Positions 15,201 to 21,092 of a stretch of 33,026 nt of DNA are shown piece after piece. The translations under genes were made by a program, and so were the position numbers. Under the pieces are notes generated by a model, which saw only the letters and a list, made by a program, of their open reading frames with translations, was not told where the DNA came from and made no database searches. The stretch lies in IMG/VR virus record IMGVR_UViG_3300047319_000924, positions 1 through 33,026 of that record. One strand, written 5' to 3'. Positions within the stretch are counted from its first letter, which is position 1, and each line of letters opens with the position of its first letter. Source of the DNA: a virus.

Positions 15201-16900
15201 GATCCGCGCGCACCACCGACGCCGGGATGACCCAGGCCGCGTCCCTGATTTCCACGCTGGGACAGACGATGCTCTTGCCGGGGGCCGCGCTCAGCGCGAC
15301 AGCCGAGCCGTTCGGGAGCGTGCTGGCGGCGCCGAGAGTCGGTCTCGGGTTCAAAACCATGTTCGGGACCTACGCGCGGATGGGCAGCGCGATGTTCGGG
15401 AAGGGCGACGCCGCCGAGCGCATGGCGACGCTGCGCTTCATCGGCGGCGTCAAGGACAGTCTCCAGGGCGCCGCCGCCGCGACCCGGTTCAGCGACTACG
15501 CCGGGACACCCGGACTCCAGCGATACAATAACGCGTTCTTTGAAACGACGGGACTCAGCCCGGCGATCCGCTGGATCAGGTCGGCCACCCTGGGCACGTT
15601 CCCGATGTATACGAAAACCCTCTTGAAGTGGGCCACCGAGCCGGCCACCGGGGCCAAGGCCCTGGCCCGCCAGGATGACGCGCGGATCGCGCTGCGGGAC
15701 CTGTTCATCTCAAACGAGCAGATGCCCGCGATGCGTGACTTCGTGAACCAGTTCCCCGACCTGCCCACGCGGGACGCGCTTGAGAACCACGACATGGGAC
15801 CGCTCTGGCAACTCGCCGCCAACCGCTTCCTGGACCGGTTCAACCAGGACCCGACCGCCGCGCAGAAGCCCCTGGGGGGCCTGCGAAGCCCCACGATGAA
15901 CATGGTCCAGGGGCTGACATCCTACCCCTGGACGTTCTGGCGCAATATCATGGAACCGGCGCTGCACCGCGCGGCGCGGGCCAATCAGCGCGAGTGGGAC
16001 CGGCGCACGGCGGCGGGCGAGGACGGCGCCGGGCGCGAGTTCCAGGCGGCGGCGGCGCGGTTCCAGAACTACGTGGCGACCGCCGCTGGCGCCGCCGCGC
16101 TACTGGCCGGGACCGGCCTGATGTGGATACCCCGGCAATACCTGTTCAACAACTCGCTCTGGCAAAAGCACGAAGACGCCGGGGATGTGGAGGACTGGCT
16201 GCTGAACGGCGCGATCAGCGCGTCCGGGCTCGCCGGTCCCCTGGATATGTTCAATCAGATGCTGACTTCGCTCCGCTACACCACCGACCTGTCCAACGCC
16301 GTGGAAGGCCCCTACCTGGGAACCATCATGCGCAACGCCATCGACGTGGTCCGGGGCATCGGCCACGTCGTCACGGGCACCGCCACCGGTTCCAACGTCG
16401 AGGTCTACAACGCCATCCTGGGGCTGGAGCAACTGGTGGTGAAACCGGGGATGCTGGCGGGGCTGACCTACATCGCCAATCGCGTCCCAGCGGGTGGCAT
16501 GCTCGCCGGGTTGCTCACCACGATGGCGGTCACGGCCACGTCGCAGACGGCGATGCGGTCCCTGGCCGATGCCGCCGCCGGACCCAAGGGCGCCACGGTC
16601 AAGCCACCGCCCAAGGACGGCGAGGAAGACGACGCCGAAGACAAGCCGGAACCCGATCCCCCGACCGACCTGGAGGAAGCGGACGCCGCGCGGGCGAAGA
16701 CGAAGACCGGGTCCGGCGAAGGGGCCACGTCCTTGCTGGTGGGCCTGAGCGACGACATTCTGCCGCCCCTGATGAAGCTGGTGCCTGGGCGCGCCAAAGC
16801 CGCCATCGCGGCGCTCATGGCGGCGGGCGGCGTTGGCGGGCTGCTCTACCAGGGGCATCAATACAAGACCCAGGGCGAGCCACCGGCCAAGGCTCATTGA
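9221..16900 (+). CDS. Giant polyvalent ejection protein with ART-like and zincin-like domains
   Basis: This is a 2559-residue protein starting right after the transglycosylase stop. Domains in order: a Pro-rich start with three GWxMDP repeats; a Gly/Ala-rich hydrophobic region (about 145-310); long Pro/Thr linkers; an ADP-ribosyltransferase-like domain (about 765-930) with YHGTK (Y770-H771-G772), GHGLYLT and a C-terminal NVAILFE strand; a second alpha/beta module (about 985-1100); a zincin-like metallopeptidase domain with H1306-E-H-W-H1310 and a downstream ELFARVGEAF helix (E1429, E1436) that could supply the third ligand; long helical regions; a hydrophobic segment near 2281-2305; and an acidic Asp/Glu linker near 2470 before a last hydrophobic helix. 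The layout matches polyvalent proteins, which are injected with the genome to modify or protect against host factors. The position matches T7 gp16. Enzyme activities are inferred. Confidence 0.8.
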   Translation: MPPPPLDGWTMDPPPGPEPVSAPANGGWAMDPLPATTPNPAPAPATSANGWTMDPPPVTTTPAPVPAPATSATSMPQPMPMTDLGAIFTPPPDPNAPPEPPDTRPGFVSGVLGGLGAAGREAKQLAAGDAFTATEPPPPQPERTLMGRVGYGVAHSAPTLGGMALGTYLGAAAGTPAGPWGTTLGGLGGGALGGSLTDFAQSLIPAYEDALRQGLDHDAAVNQAYHVAEASGAFTGLTAPLFGLRAVKSMVGNLLFHAAVTGPGTGAVKQGVIDPAITGQPTPSADEMLQGAIENAIGGGVAGGVMHYGQHFGGQLATRLRGGATTSGDGSGTAPPPSGPGTPLTAPATEPPPIPSRPTPFTDLVRPPPEGVAPGEAVPITTPTPEPPPIPPRETPPDAITAQPRPGEPTAAPVIPEPPAAVPPGEPAGTETARPGMEPPARPTGTIPVDETRPGQPPEPGVAPGVVRPEPALVAPEPPTPGVEPGTEPGAHQPGAPLANGFFTGPEPGDRFRVGPTASVNGALLLEKRSGGGSVSSFFLGKDGNLIDADTVRLNDAASRDRLWTPETPEHAAAATAILQEMGALPLTAPRRLELRARLRRLVTGEEPPGTAPVPGQAEPVPGQAEPRGTIAKPIPITPEPTPSPESTPPAHETPGTPAYKLGELDRANAPDEAYRDALSTGSKDPLKPGETWRDRLVKWVDQERAAATAGEPETSAQGANAPGTVPAPPAAAETPTPVAAPQATETPRPGDYTYTPMNVDEPTTDKVFYHGTKAPIAKLADADIYSFSNTGNLYGHGLYLTDHPEVARSYSEVKGRGPPGKVFAARLHDLKLLDLDRPAHPDLVAAFRDAAGDYLPEHLDEGLTGKDLFEAVKENMRDDGLTRDEASEVLYGVAHNLDERGYDGFRHEGGGIRGREHGKHNVAILFEAGASVDGREVGKPVGSKFTEIKHPGARLADQEPPGTLESRASGPVFKPVPKDWRFDAEPATPDGYSTLTLKDAAGAVQYKAQILEDSPGVFGLGQVENISRSQRGIGPAFYRDIADHVNALGGKLYVGIDATPPAQNVHVTLDKAGALRKVSPEEVIRDQSRSADAAGMSAKEVRAEIADRNIYEVLPREPRLTDQEAPGTLESRAGFRRKAPAPGEPPPLPPRTHAPTRKDPVVTPQVGDPLTFKDYAYSEGTPAYRDAFHDALRGTGTDPNTMTNRPIAEQVKVLGDALKTKYGFDKVEIDPGVEHKTTRDQLLNMHHNMQNMAHALGWSQETIALNGRLGLHLVPYNFKGENWFGSYSFADKTIHISGGSNSYAHEHWHAIDDYMTDLLHANPNKKALLSWNARDGALDPSDPVQSAFARVLNAMSYNRGEEMLRRLKLEQTAQKVTKAGQPTKSALAARAEIENLDKGASRLRIPPSDLRTAALKGPNPQYWASIHELFARVGEAFTAHKMEQMHLDPSGVVTPDKGYQDRMLAEVLHRYPDAGDRREMFKAFADLVTELDHASVLNRGLPPAERTSEAHTLKPWSQRPPDIRPGMMTAIREDLKSLRWANLFGKNAGHEPLFHDPDAPAAPLDYSGFGKTRGLVSPVMRPIVGKEAGPFSGTGESARRIWYSALGNLEDIRDRAPPAARKYIQRIRDRIGTDPESGRLIGQTYAERVRYDEQRGVAQFADIFRDNGIVQKVTRRPQLTNLQDAMVRHVLTTGETSYPRDAHDLTGAGPRTQIPPELVKVAHEIRGKTLDPLYDRMKAAGMDIGYAKSGYFPRSYNDRNILSNKDEFIHDRARLNRFIFDKDLGAMPDDAAKAGRLHKWWTETPDAVRRSGLFPNDTRTAMAQLGRNLRRIGEIDRELAAGPGGPGVNPTTHDPIALGAEREGLRVENANIHDQHMEAVRDPLAHHEANNVFNQIADGNPLRFTTLGPDSQFTRGRVLPPETDQIMRRWMHTKVLDTIPHYIGGVSRKAAYQEMFGKNGEANAQDISDARANGMHGSYSDQIHMIIEAVTGRSARTTDAGMTQAASLISTLGQTMLLPGAALSATAEPFGSVLAAPRVGLGFKTMFGTYARMGSAMFGKGDAAERMATLRFIGGVKDSLQGAAAATRFSDYAGTPGLQRYNNAFFETTGLSPAIRWIRSATLGTFPMYTKTLLKWATEPATGAKALARQDDARIALRDLFISNEQMPAMRDFVNQFPDLPTRDALENHDMGPLWQLAANRFLDRFNQDPTAAQKPLGGLRSPTMNMVQGLTSYPWTFWRNIMEPALHRAARANQREWDRRTAAGEDGAGREFQAAAARFQNYVATAAGAAALLAGTGLMWIPRQYLFNNSLWQKHEDAGDVEDWLLNGAISASGLAGPLDMFNQMLTSLRYTTDLSNAVEGPYLGTIMRNAIDVVRGIGHVVTGTATGSNVEVYNAILGLEQLVVKPGMLAGLTYIANRVPAGGMLAGLLTTMAVTATSQTAMRSLADAAAGPKGATVKPPPKDGEEDDAEDKPEPDPPTDLEEADAARAKTKTGSGEGATSLLVGLSDDILPPLMKLVPGRAKAAIAALMAAGGVGGLLYQGHQYKTQGEPPAKAH
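12092..12127 (+). repeat. Direct repeat flanking a domain cassette, copy 1
   Basis: This 36-base segment encodes DQEPPGTLESRA. It matches 12587-12622 at 34 of 36 positions, and the copies are exactly 495 bases (165 codons) apart. It lies inside the giant gene at the end of the ART-like domain. Confidence 0.85.
12587..12622 (+). repeat. Direct repeat flanking a domain cassette, copy 2
   Basis: The second copy encodes DQEAPGTLESRA and lies in the same frame. Together with copy 1 it brackets one alpha/beta domain of the giant protein, as expected if the domain was gained or duplicated by in-frame recombination. Confidence 0.85.
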
Positions 16901-17280
16901 CGCCGGGCTTGTCCTGAACCAACACAATCTCAGAACCTGGGACCGCAACGGATTAACCGTGTCTTATCAACGGTCCATGGTTTCGTATGCGGCATAGTGC
17001 AAGGAAATTGCAGTAAGTAACCGGACCAACATGATAGAAACACCCTATATATGAGCATGATACAGCCTGTGTGTCGGGTTTCGATTTACTTCGTGCTGAA
17101 CCAGATCAATATCGCGGAACAAAACATTCGATCCTGTTGGTTTCTCGTAATGTCGGCGGGTATCCTGGGTTTTCTGATGTATTGGTTTCAGTGTCTTGTT
17201 AATGTTTGTGCGGTGTATCAGGTGATTTTCCAAGCTGATTTCCAGCACGGATTTAACTACGGAACGAAAGGATCAACAGC
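16901..17280. other. AT-richer gap between convergent operons
   Basis: This stretch separates the end of the late operon from the end of the replication operon. It is visibly less GC-rich than the rest, particularly 16970-17260. Open frames exist (for example plus 17051-17437 and minus 17045-17248), but they lack a convincing ribosome binding site, show no family pattern, and one runs into the polymerase gene. Nothing certain is seen; a small RNA or the remnant of an inserted gene is possible. Confidence 0.5.
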
Positions 17281-17326
17281 CACGGGCCTTCCCGGGTTCG
17301 GCACTGTTCAGTGCGGGAAAGCCGTG
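17281..17326 (-). terminator. Long imperfect hairpin at convergent gene ends
   Basis: An inner perfect stem GCACTG/CAGTGC has a 2-base loop and sits within an outer imperfect stem: CACGGGCCTTCCCG pairs with CGGGAAAGCCGTG with one bulge and one wobble. It starts about 18 bases past the polymerase stop on the minus strand. No clear T-run follows, so it may be a structured transcript end rather than a classic intrinsic terminator. It would face both converging operons. Confidence 0.55.
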
Positions 17327-17344
17327 TCCTGTTTCGGAGCGCCG

Positions 17345-19327
17345 TCAGGCGTCTTTCCGGTAGCGCCGGCCTATCGTCGCGGCGGCTGCGACGGGCAGTC
17401 CCGGCGCCCAAACGGGTGCCCGGTTCATCGCCCGTGACAGCCAGTCCCGGGCGTCTTCGGCGCGTGCCTGGGGGACCTCGGAGATCAGTTCGTCATGCAC
17501 GGTCGCGATCAGGGGAGGCCCCCGGCGATGCACCTTGATGATCGCTTCGGCCATGACATCGCGGGCAATGGCCTGGACAATATTTTCCGTCAACTTCCCT
17601 GGCCACGAGCGCACCCAGGCCCAGCGCCCTTGCTCGACGCCCCGGTAGACGAACTCCAGGTGCCCGTGGTCGGGATGCCGCCGCACCTGGGGCTCGCGGT
17701 AGACCAGCGCCCGACCGCTTGGCAGGACGATGTCCAGGCTCTGGGACCGGCGGGCGAAGACCATGCCCCGAAAGCTGACCGCCGAACCCACCGGACCGGC
17801 GGCGACAGCCAGGGCGATCTTGTGGGCTTCCCACCACATATGGACGACATGGTGGTTCAAACCACGCCAGCCGGCGACGGCGTCTTCGGCCTCGCCCTCA
17901 GTGAGCGTGACGCCGAACGTCCGAGCAGTGTCGCGGAACCGCCGTGGTCCCATGCCGAAGCCGGTCGCCAGGACCAGGACCTTACCGAACTGGCGGTTGT
18001 CCGAACCCAGGGACTTCGCCGTGTAGGTGTAGACATCCTCGTCCCGGCGGAACAACTCGGTGACATCGTCCTGACCGGCCAGCCACACCAGGACCCGGGC
18101 TTCGATCTGGGAAAGATCGCACGACACCAGCATATGCCCCGGCGCCGCCTCGATGACGGATCTGAGCATTGACGCCAGGACACCCATGGGGCTGTCCTCA
18201 AAGAGAAGATCCAGGTCCGCGACGGTCGCGCCCTCGTTGACCAGATCCACGGCGGCGTGCGGGTCCTTGATCGTGCCGCGCGGAAAGTTCTGCCATTGCA
18301 CGCCGCGCCCGGCCCAGCGCCCGGTCCTGCTGGCACCGTAGTATTGGAACCCGCCCCGAACCCTGCCATCGGCGGACACCCGGTTCCTGATGGTGGTCAG
18401 CTTGGCGGTGGAAGACCGAGACACGTCCCGCCGACAGCGCAGGACCCGGTATACGTGGGTCGCCAGCCCGGGATCAGCCAGCATACCCTCGACCGCCTCA
18501 CGGCCCAAAGTGGGCCGGGGAGGGCTCCCCTCGCCTTTATCCAGCATGGGCACGGCAACGTCCTGATCCTTCAGCCACGCCGCCAGCCGGCCAACCTGAG
18601 CGCCTGACGTGACCTGACCGTTCGTGAGGCGGTTGATCCGGTCGTTGAGGCGCAGCTTCTCGGCGTCGCTCAGCGTCCGCATCCGATCCACCAGGGACAG
18701 GTCCACGCGCACGCCCCTTTGGTTGATCGCGTGATCGGCCAGGAAGATTTCATACTCGCGGGGGCTGAGTTCTGGGATCGCTTGATCCAGTTCCCGTTCC
18801 GCCGCTACATCGGTCCGGCAATACTCTATTAGCTTATCGAAACGGACAGGGTCAGTATGGTGCCACCAAACGGTCGGGTTCATGCTTCGAGGCCGGGCAA
18901 ATCTCAACATCGTATCTCTGGCGCTGGTATCCTTTTGAACACTCAGTCCCAGCGCGTGTCCCGCCATTTCCAGGGACGCGGGCAGGCCAGCAACCAGACA
19001 TCTCGCCATGGTGCAGTTCCACTGGGACACGGCGATGGGCGGAAAGCCCAACGGGACCAGGATCGCCGCCCATATATTCAGTTCAAAAGCAAAATTATGC
19101 GCGACTACCACACAGCCCGACGTGATCGCCGCGCGCAGATCGGCGGGACAGGGGCCGGCGATCCAGGTTCGTATCGGTTCCGCGTCAATCGCGTACGCCA
19201 TGACCGTTACGCGCGTGCTGGCGGCACTCGCGTACCGATGCACGCCCACGACACGAAGGTCGGCTTCTGACGCGGTTTCCAGGTCCAGGACAACGCGCGT
19301 TACCTTAGAATGGGTAGTCCGCGTCAT
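17345..19327 (-). CDS. Family A DNA polymerase with 3'-5' exonuclease domain
   Basis: This 660-residue protein replicates the phage genome. Exonuclease motifs: D15-L-E17 (LDLETA), AHNFAFELNIW for Exo II, and YCRTDVAAERE for Exo III. Polymerase motifs: motif A D404 in CDLSQIEARVLVWLAG, motif B KVLVLATGFGMG, and motif C H611-D612-E613 in TVHDELISEVP. No 5'-3' exonuclease domain is present, as usual for phage polymerases of about 650 residues. The ATG at 19327 is chosen because a GGGGGG-containing ribosome binding site precedes it by 7-8 bases; an in-frame start 30 bases upstream is weaker. The start lies inside the end of the preceding gene, indicating coupled translation. All catalytic motifs look intact. 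Confidence 0.95.
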   Translation of the reverse strand: MTRTTHSKVTRVVLDLETASEADLRVVGVHRYASAASTRVTVMAYAIDAEPIRTWIAGPCPADLRAAITSGCVVVAHNFAFELNIWAAILVPLGFPPIAVSQWNCTMARCLVAGLPASLEMAGHALGLSVQKDTSARDTMLRFARPRSMNPTVWWHHTDPVRFDKLIEYCRTDVAAERELDQAIPELSPREYEIFLADHAINQRGVRVDLSLVDRMRTLSDAEKLRLNDRINRLTNGQVTSGAQVGRLAAWLKDQDVAVPMLDKGEGSPPRPTLGREAVEGMLADPGLATHVYRVLRCRRDVSRSSTAKLTTIRNRVSADGRVRGGFQYYGASRTGRWAGRGVQWQNFPRGTIKDPHAAVDLVNEGATVADLDLLFEDSPMGVLASMLRSVIEAAPGHMLVSCDLSQIEARVLVWLAGQDDVTELFRRDEDVYTYTAKSLGSDNRQFGKVLVLATGFGMGPRRFRDTARTFGVTLTEGEAEDAVAGWRGLNHHVVHMWWEAHKIALAVAAGPVGSAVSFRGMVFARRSQSLDIVLPSGRALVYREPQVRRHPDHGHLEFVYRGVEQGRWAWVRSWPGKLTENIVQAIARDVMAEAIIKVHRRGPPLIATVHDELISEVPQARAEDARDWLSRAMNRAPVWAPGLPVAAAATIGRRYRKDA

Positions 19328-19601
19328 CGGGTGTCCCCCCTGACCCTGACTGCCCACGCGACCGGAACTGATACAGCGACAGGCGCCGGTCCACCACTAC
19401 GTAGTCAAGCCGGCCTTCCTGGCGCAGAACGCGCAGGATGCGTCCTGGACTGTCAGGTGCCACCTCAAGCAGCCTGCTGACGACGTAACACCGGAGGTCG
19501 TCGGCGTGAAATAACCGTCCCGCATACACAGCCGCGAAATCCATGATGACGGGCGCGATCTTCGAGTAGACCCGCGCCCGCGCACCTGGGTCGTCACTCA
19601 T
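19305..19601 (-). CDS. Small winged-helix-like protein next to polymerase
   Basis: This is a 98-residue protein read from ATG at 19601. A helical start (VYSKIAPVIMDFAAVYAGRLF) is followed by HADDLRCYVVSRL, then SPGRILRVLRQEGRLDYVVVDRRLSLYQFRSRG. That order looks like helix-helix-wing, a winged-helix DNA-binding fold. The C-terminus is Gly/Asp-rich. Small proteins of this shape are common just upstream of phage family A polymerases. It overlaps both the gene before it (8 bases) and the polymerase start (23 bases), so it is part of the replication transcript. A role in binding replication DNA is plausible but not shown. Confidence 0.7.
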   Translation of the reverse strand: MSDDPGARARVYSKIAPVIMDFAAVYAGRLFHADDLRCYVVSRLLEVAPDSPGRILRVLRQEGRLDYVVVDRRLSLYQFRSRGQSGSGGTPDDADYPF

Positions 19602-19872
19602 CGCGGTTCGCTGGCGAGTCCAGTGTCGGACTGGGCTCGCCGGTCCAGGCGACGCGCAGCGCCTCGACCAGCCGGCACTCATTCCATAGATGGAACAGCG
19701 GCGAACCGACGCCAAAGGCTTCCATCGCCGTGGCCTCGCCCACCGTGAACGGCACGGGAGCCCGCTTCACGGCGTCCAGCGAGTAGCGCAGCCCGTGATG
19801 CGCCACCAGCAAATCGTCAATCGCCCGGGACAGCCTGGGCAGATCAACGAAAATAAACTCGGCGGCGCTCAT
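19594..19872 (-). CDS. Hypothetical replication-operon protein
   Basis: This is a 92-residue protein read from ATG at 19872. The start is supported by its ATGA overlap with the stop of the upstream micropeptide gene. An in-frame upstream extension to 20082 would run through the SSB gene and has low-complexity composition, so it is rejected. The sequence has helices (LPRLSRAIDDLLVAHHGLRY, then FHLWNECRLVEALRVAW) and no motif I recognise. It lies between the SSB and polymerase genes in a run of overlapping genes, so a supporting role in replication is the most that can be inferred. Confidence 0.65.
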   Translation of the reverse strand: MSAAEFIFVDLPRLSRAIDDLLVAHHGLRYSLDAVKRAPVPFTVGEATAMEAFGVGSPLFHLWNECRLVEALRVAWTGEPSPTLDSPANRDE

Positions 19873-19931
19873 ACCGTGAGCCCCAGCCAAAGCAGCACCG
19901 ACATGAGAATGACCAGCGCGGCGACACCCAT
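19869..19931 (-). CDS. 20-residue membrane micropeptide
   Basis: A short frame encodes one hydrophobic segment (MGVAALVILMSVLLWL, then GLTV), long enough to cross a membrane once. A near-perfect ribosome binding site, GGGGGAGG, sits five bases before the ATG at 19931. The stop overlaps the next start as ATGA. An in-frame ATG at 19952 that overlaps the SSB stop would add seven residues, but it lacks its own ribosome binding site. The strong site and coupling argue for translation. The function is unknown; it could simply couple expression of its neighbours. Confidence 0.55.
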   Translation of the reverse strand: MGVAALVILMSVLLWLGLTV

Positions 19932-19951
19932 GATGACCTCCCCCATGCGCA

Positions 19952-20533
19952 TCAGAACGGCGCGTCGTCGTCTTCGTCGTCGGGGCCGTAGCCGCCTTCG
20001 CCCGCGCCGTAGGGGTCGAACTCGTCCTTGGCCTTCTTGCGGTCATCGAGGCGGGGACCGTCAATGCGGCATATTTGCACATTGTTCAGGTTGAAGTTCA
20101 CCCCCTTGTTGCCGGACACGTCGTAAGCGAAGGGCCTGACCGTGGCGCGGGCCATCTGTCCCGGCCATACGTCGCCGGGGACCGTGATGTCCTGGAGCCG
20201 CGCGTCCACCACGCCGGGGCGGTCCTTGCTCCAGGGCTGGATGTAGATGCCGTTCACCATGTCCTCGTAGCCCTTGGTCTTCTTGGCCTGGGTGCGCCTG
20301 AAGGGCGAGCGGATGGACTGGACGAAGTCCTTGTCCCGGGACTTGCCGGCGCCCCACATGTCGTCGATGGCCGCGCCCACGGCTTTGCGCAACTCCAGGA
20401 ACGCCGGGTCCTTCTGGGCGTTCTGGTCGAACAACAATGCGCAACTGAACCTTGGATCGGCGCCGGGCGCGGCGGGACGGGCGACAAAGAGATGCGGATA
20501 CGAAAGCAAAGCGATAGGCGTGCGGACAGCCAT
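19952..20533 (-). CDS. DUF2815 single-stranded DNA-binding protein
   Basis: This 193-residue protein is of the DUF2815 type, an OB-fold ssDNA-binding family found beside phage polymerases. Visible features are the N-terminal strand region (TPIALLSYPHLFVARPA), the basic and aromatic central part (FRRTQAKKTKGYEDMVNGIY), the WPGQMARATVRPFAY strand, and a strongly acidic tail ending DDEDDDAPF. An acidic tail closing in Phe is the arrangement used by T7 gp2.5 and bacterial SSBs to contact polymerase and helicase. It would coat single strands at the fork. The ATG is preceded by a GGAG site. It is the first of a run of tightly packed genes leading to the polymerase. Confidence 0.85.
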   Translation of the reverse strand: MAVRTPIALLSYPHLFVARPAAPGADPRFSCALLFDQNAQKDPAFLELRKAVGAAIDDMWGAGKSRDKDFVQSIRSPFRRTQAKKTKGYEDMVNGIYIQPWSKDRPGVVDARLQDITVPGDVWPGQMARATVRPFAYDVSGNKGVNFNLNNVQICRIDGPRLDDRKKAKDEFDPYGAGEGGYGPDDEDDDAPF

Positions 20534-20614
20534 GGGGCTTACTCCATTTCAGGGTTCCAGATCGGTAGGGACAGCTTCGCGGAGAAGACGGTGCGGCCGG
20601 GGGAGCGGAGAAGG

Positions 20615-20818
20615 TTACGTCAGTAGTTTGTCCTTGATACGTCCCAGCGCGGCGCGCTGACGGTCGGACAGGAACGTCTGGTCGCCGTAACGAACCACCC
20701 GGTCCCGCAGGTCATCCATGAACTGGTGTTCCCAGGCGCTCAGCAAAGTCGAGCGTTCGGCCTCGTAGAGCAGTTCAACGACGGCATCGAGTTCATCGCC
20801 TATCTCGCCGTCGGCCAT
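20615..20818 (-). CDS. Small conserved phage protein, helical
   Basis: This is a 67-residue acidic N-terminal/basic C-terminal protein. Its pattern (LLYEAERSTLLSAWEHQF, then LRDRVVRYGDQTFLSDRQRAALGRI) recurs in phage replication regions: a Glu/Trp-containing helix, then a short segment ending in a sequence that reads like a helix-turn-helix tip. A purine-rich site (GGGAGTGG) precedes the start. It lies between the HTH gene and the SSB gene. No activity is known to me, and the gene is called real from its conserved look and operon position. Confidence 0.7.
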   Translation of the reverse strand: MADGEIGDELDAVVELLYEAERSTLLSAWEHQFMDDLRDRVVRYGDQTFLSDRQRAALGRIKDKLLT

Positions 20819-20830
20819 ATCACCACTCCC

Positions 20831-20893
20831 TCAATGGCACAGGGCAGCGTTGGGTTTTCCACCAAGAAACGGATCGCGGCTTTCAAGATCCAT
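20831..20893 (-). CDS. Possible 20-residue micro-ORF
   Basis: An ATG-started frame of 20 codons plus stop begins one base after the stop of the HTH gene and ends before the next ribosome binding site. The product is polar and not membrane-like. It has no clear ribosome binding site, so translation would depend on reinitiation. It may be only a linker between genes. Confidence 0.22.
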   Translation of the reverse strand: MDLESRDPFLGGKPNAALCH

Positions 20894-20894
20894 T

Positions 20895-21092
20895 TCACTG
20901 TCCGTCATCCCTGCGGGCAAGCGTTTCCAGCCGCATTTGTATTGAGGAATGGCCGCGACTGAGTTCCCCCGCGATCTTTCTCAGGGACAAACCCGCAGTC
21001 CGAAGTTCTTCAATCCGCCGGTCCTCCGTGGCGTCGAACAAGCGAACGTCGCATGGCTTTCCGGCCCGATTTCGTTTCCGTATTACAATCAT
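20895..21092 (-). CDS. Small helix-turn-helix protein
   Basis: This is a protein of about 65 residues. A basic start (VIRKRNRAGKPCDV) is followed by RRIEELRTAGLSLRKIAGEL and SSIQMRLETL, a good helix-turn-helix in which GLSLRKIAGEL is the turn and second helix. The ATG at 21092 shares one base with the stop of the nuclease gene; a GTG one codon earlier is also possible. Coupled translation with the nuclease is therefore likely. It could regulate the operon or help load replication proteins; the sequence alone does not say which. Confidence 0.68.
   Translation of the reverse strand: MIVIRKRNRAGKPCDVRLFDATEDRRIEELRTAGLSLRKIAGELSRGHSSIQMRLETLARRDDGQ

Noticed and set aside
15994-16917. 307-residue plus-strand frame at the end of the giant gene
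   Set aside because: It is Gly/Arg/His-rich with no start signal and is explained by the third-position GC of the giant gene.
17051-17437. 128-residue hydrophobic frame in the convergent gap
   Set aside because: It has no convincing ribosome binding site, runs into the polymerase gene antisense, and its second half is low-complexity.
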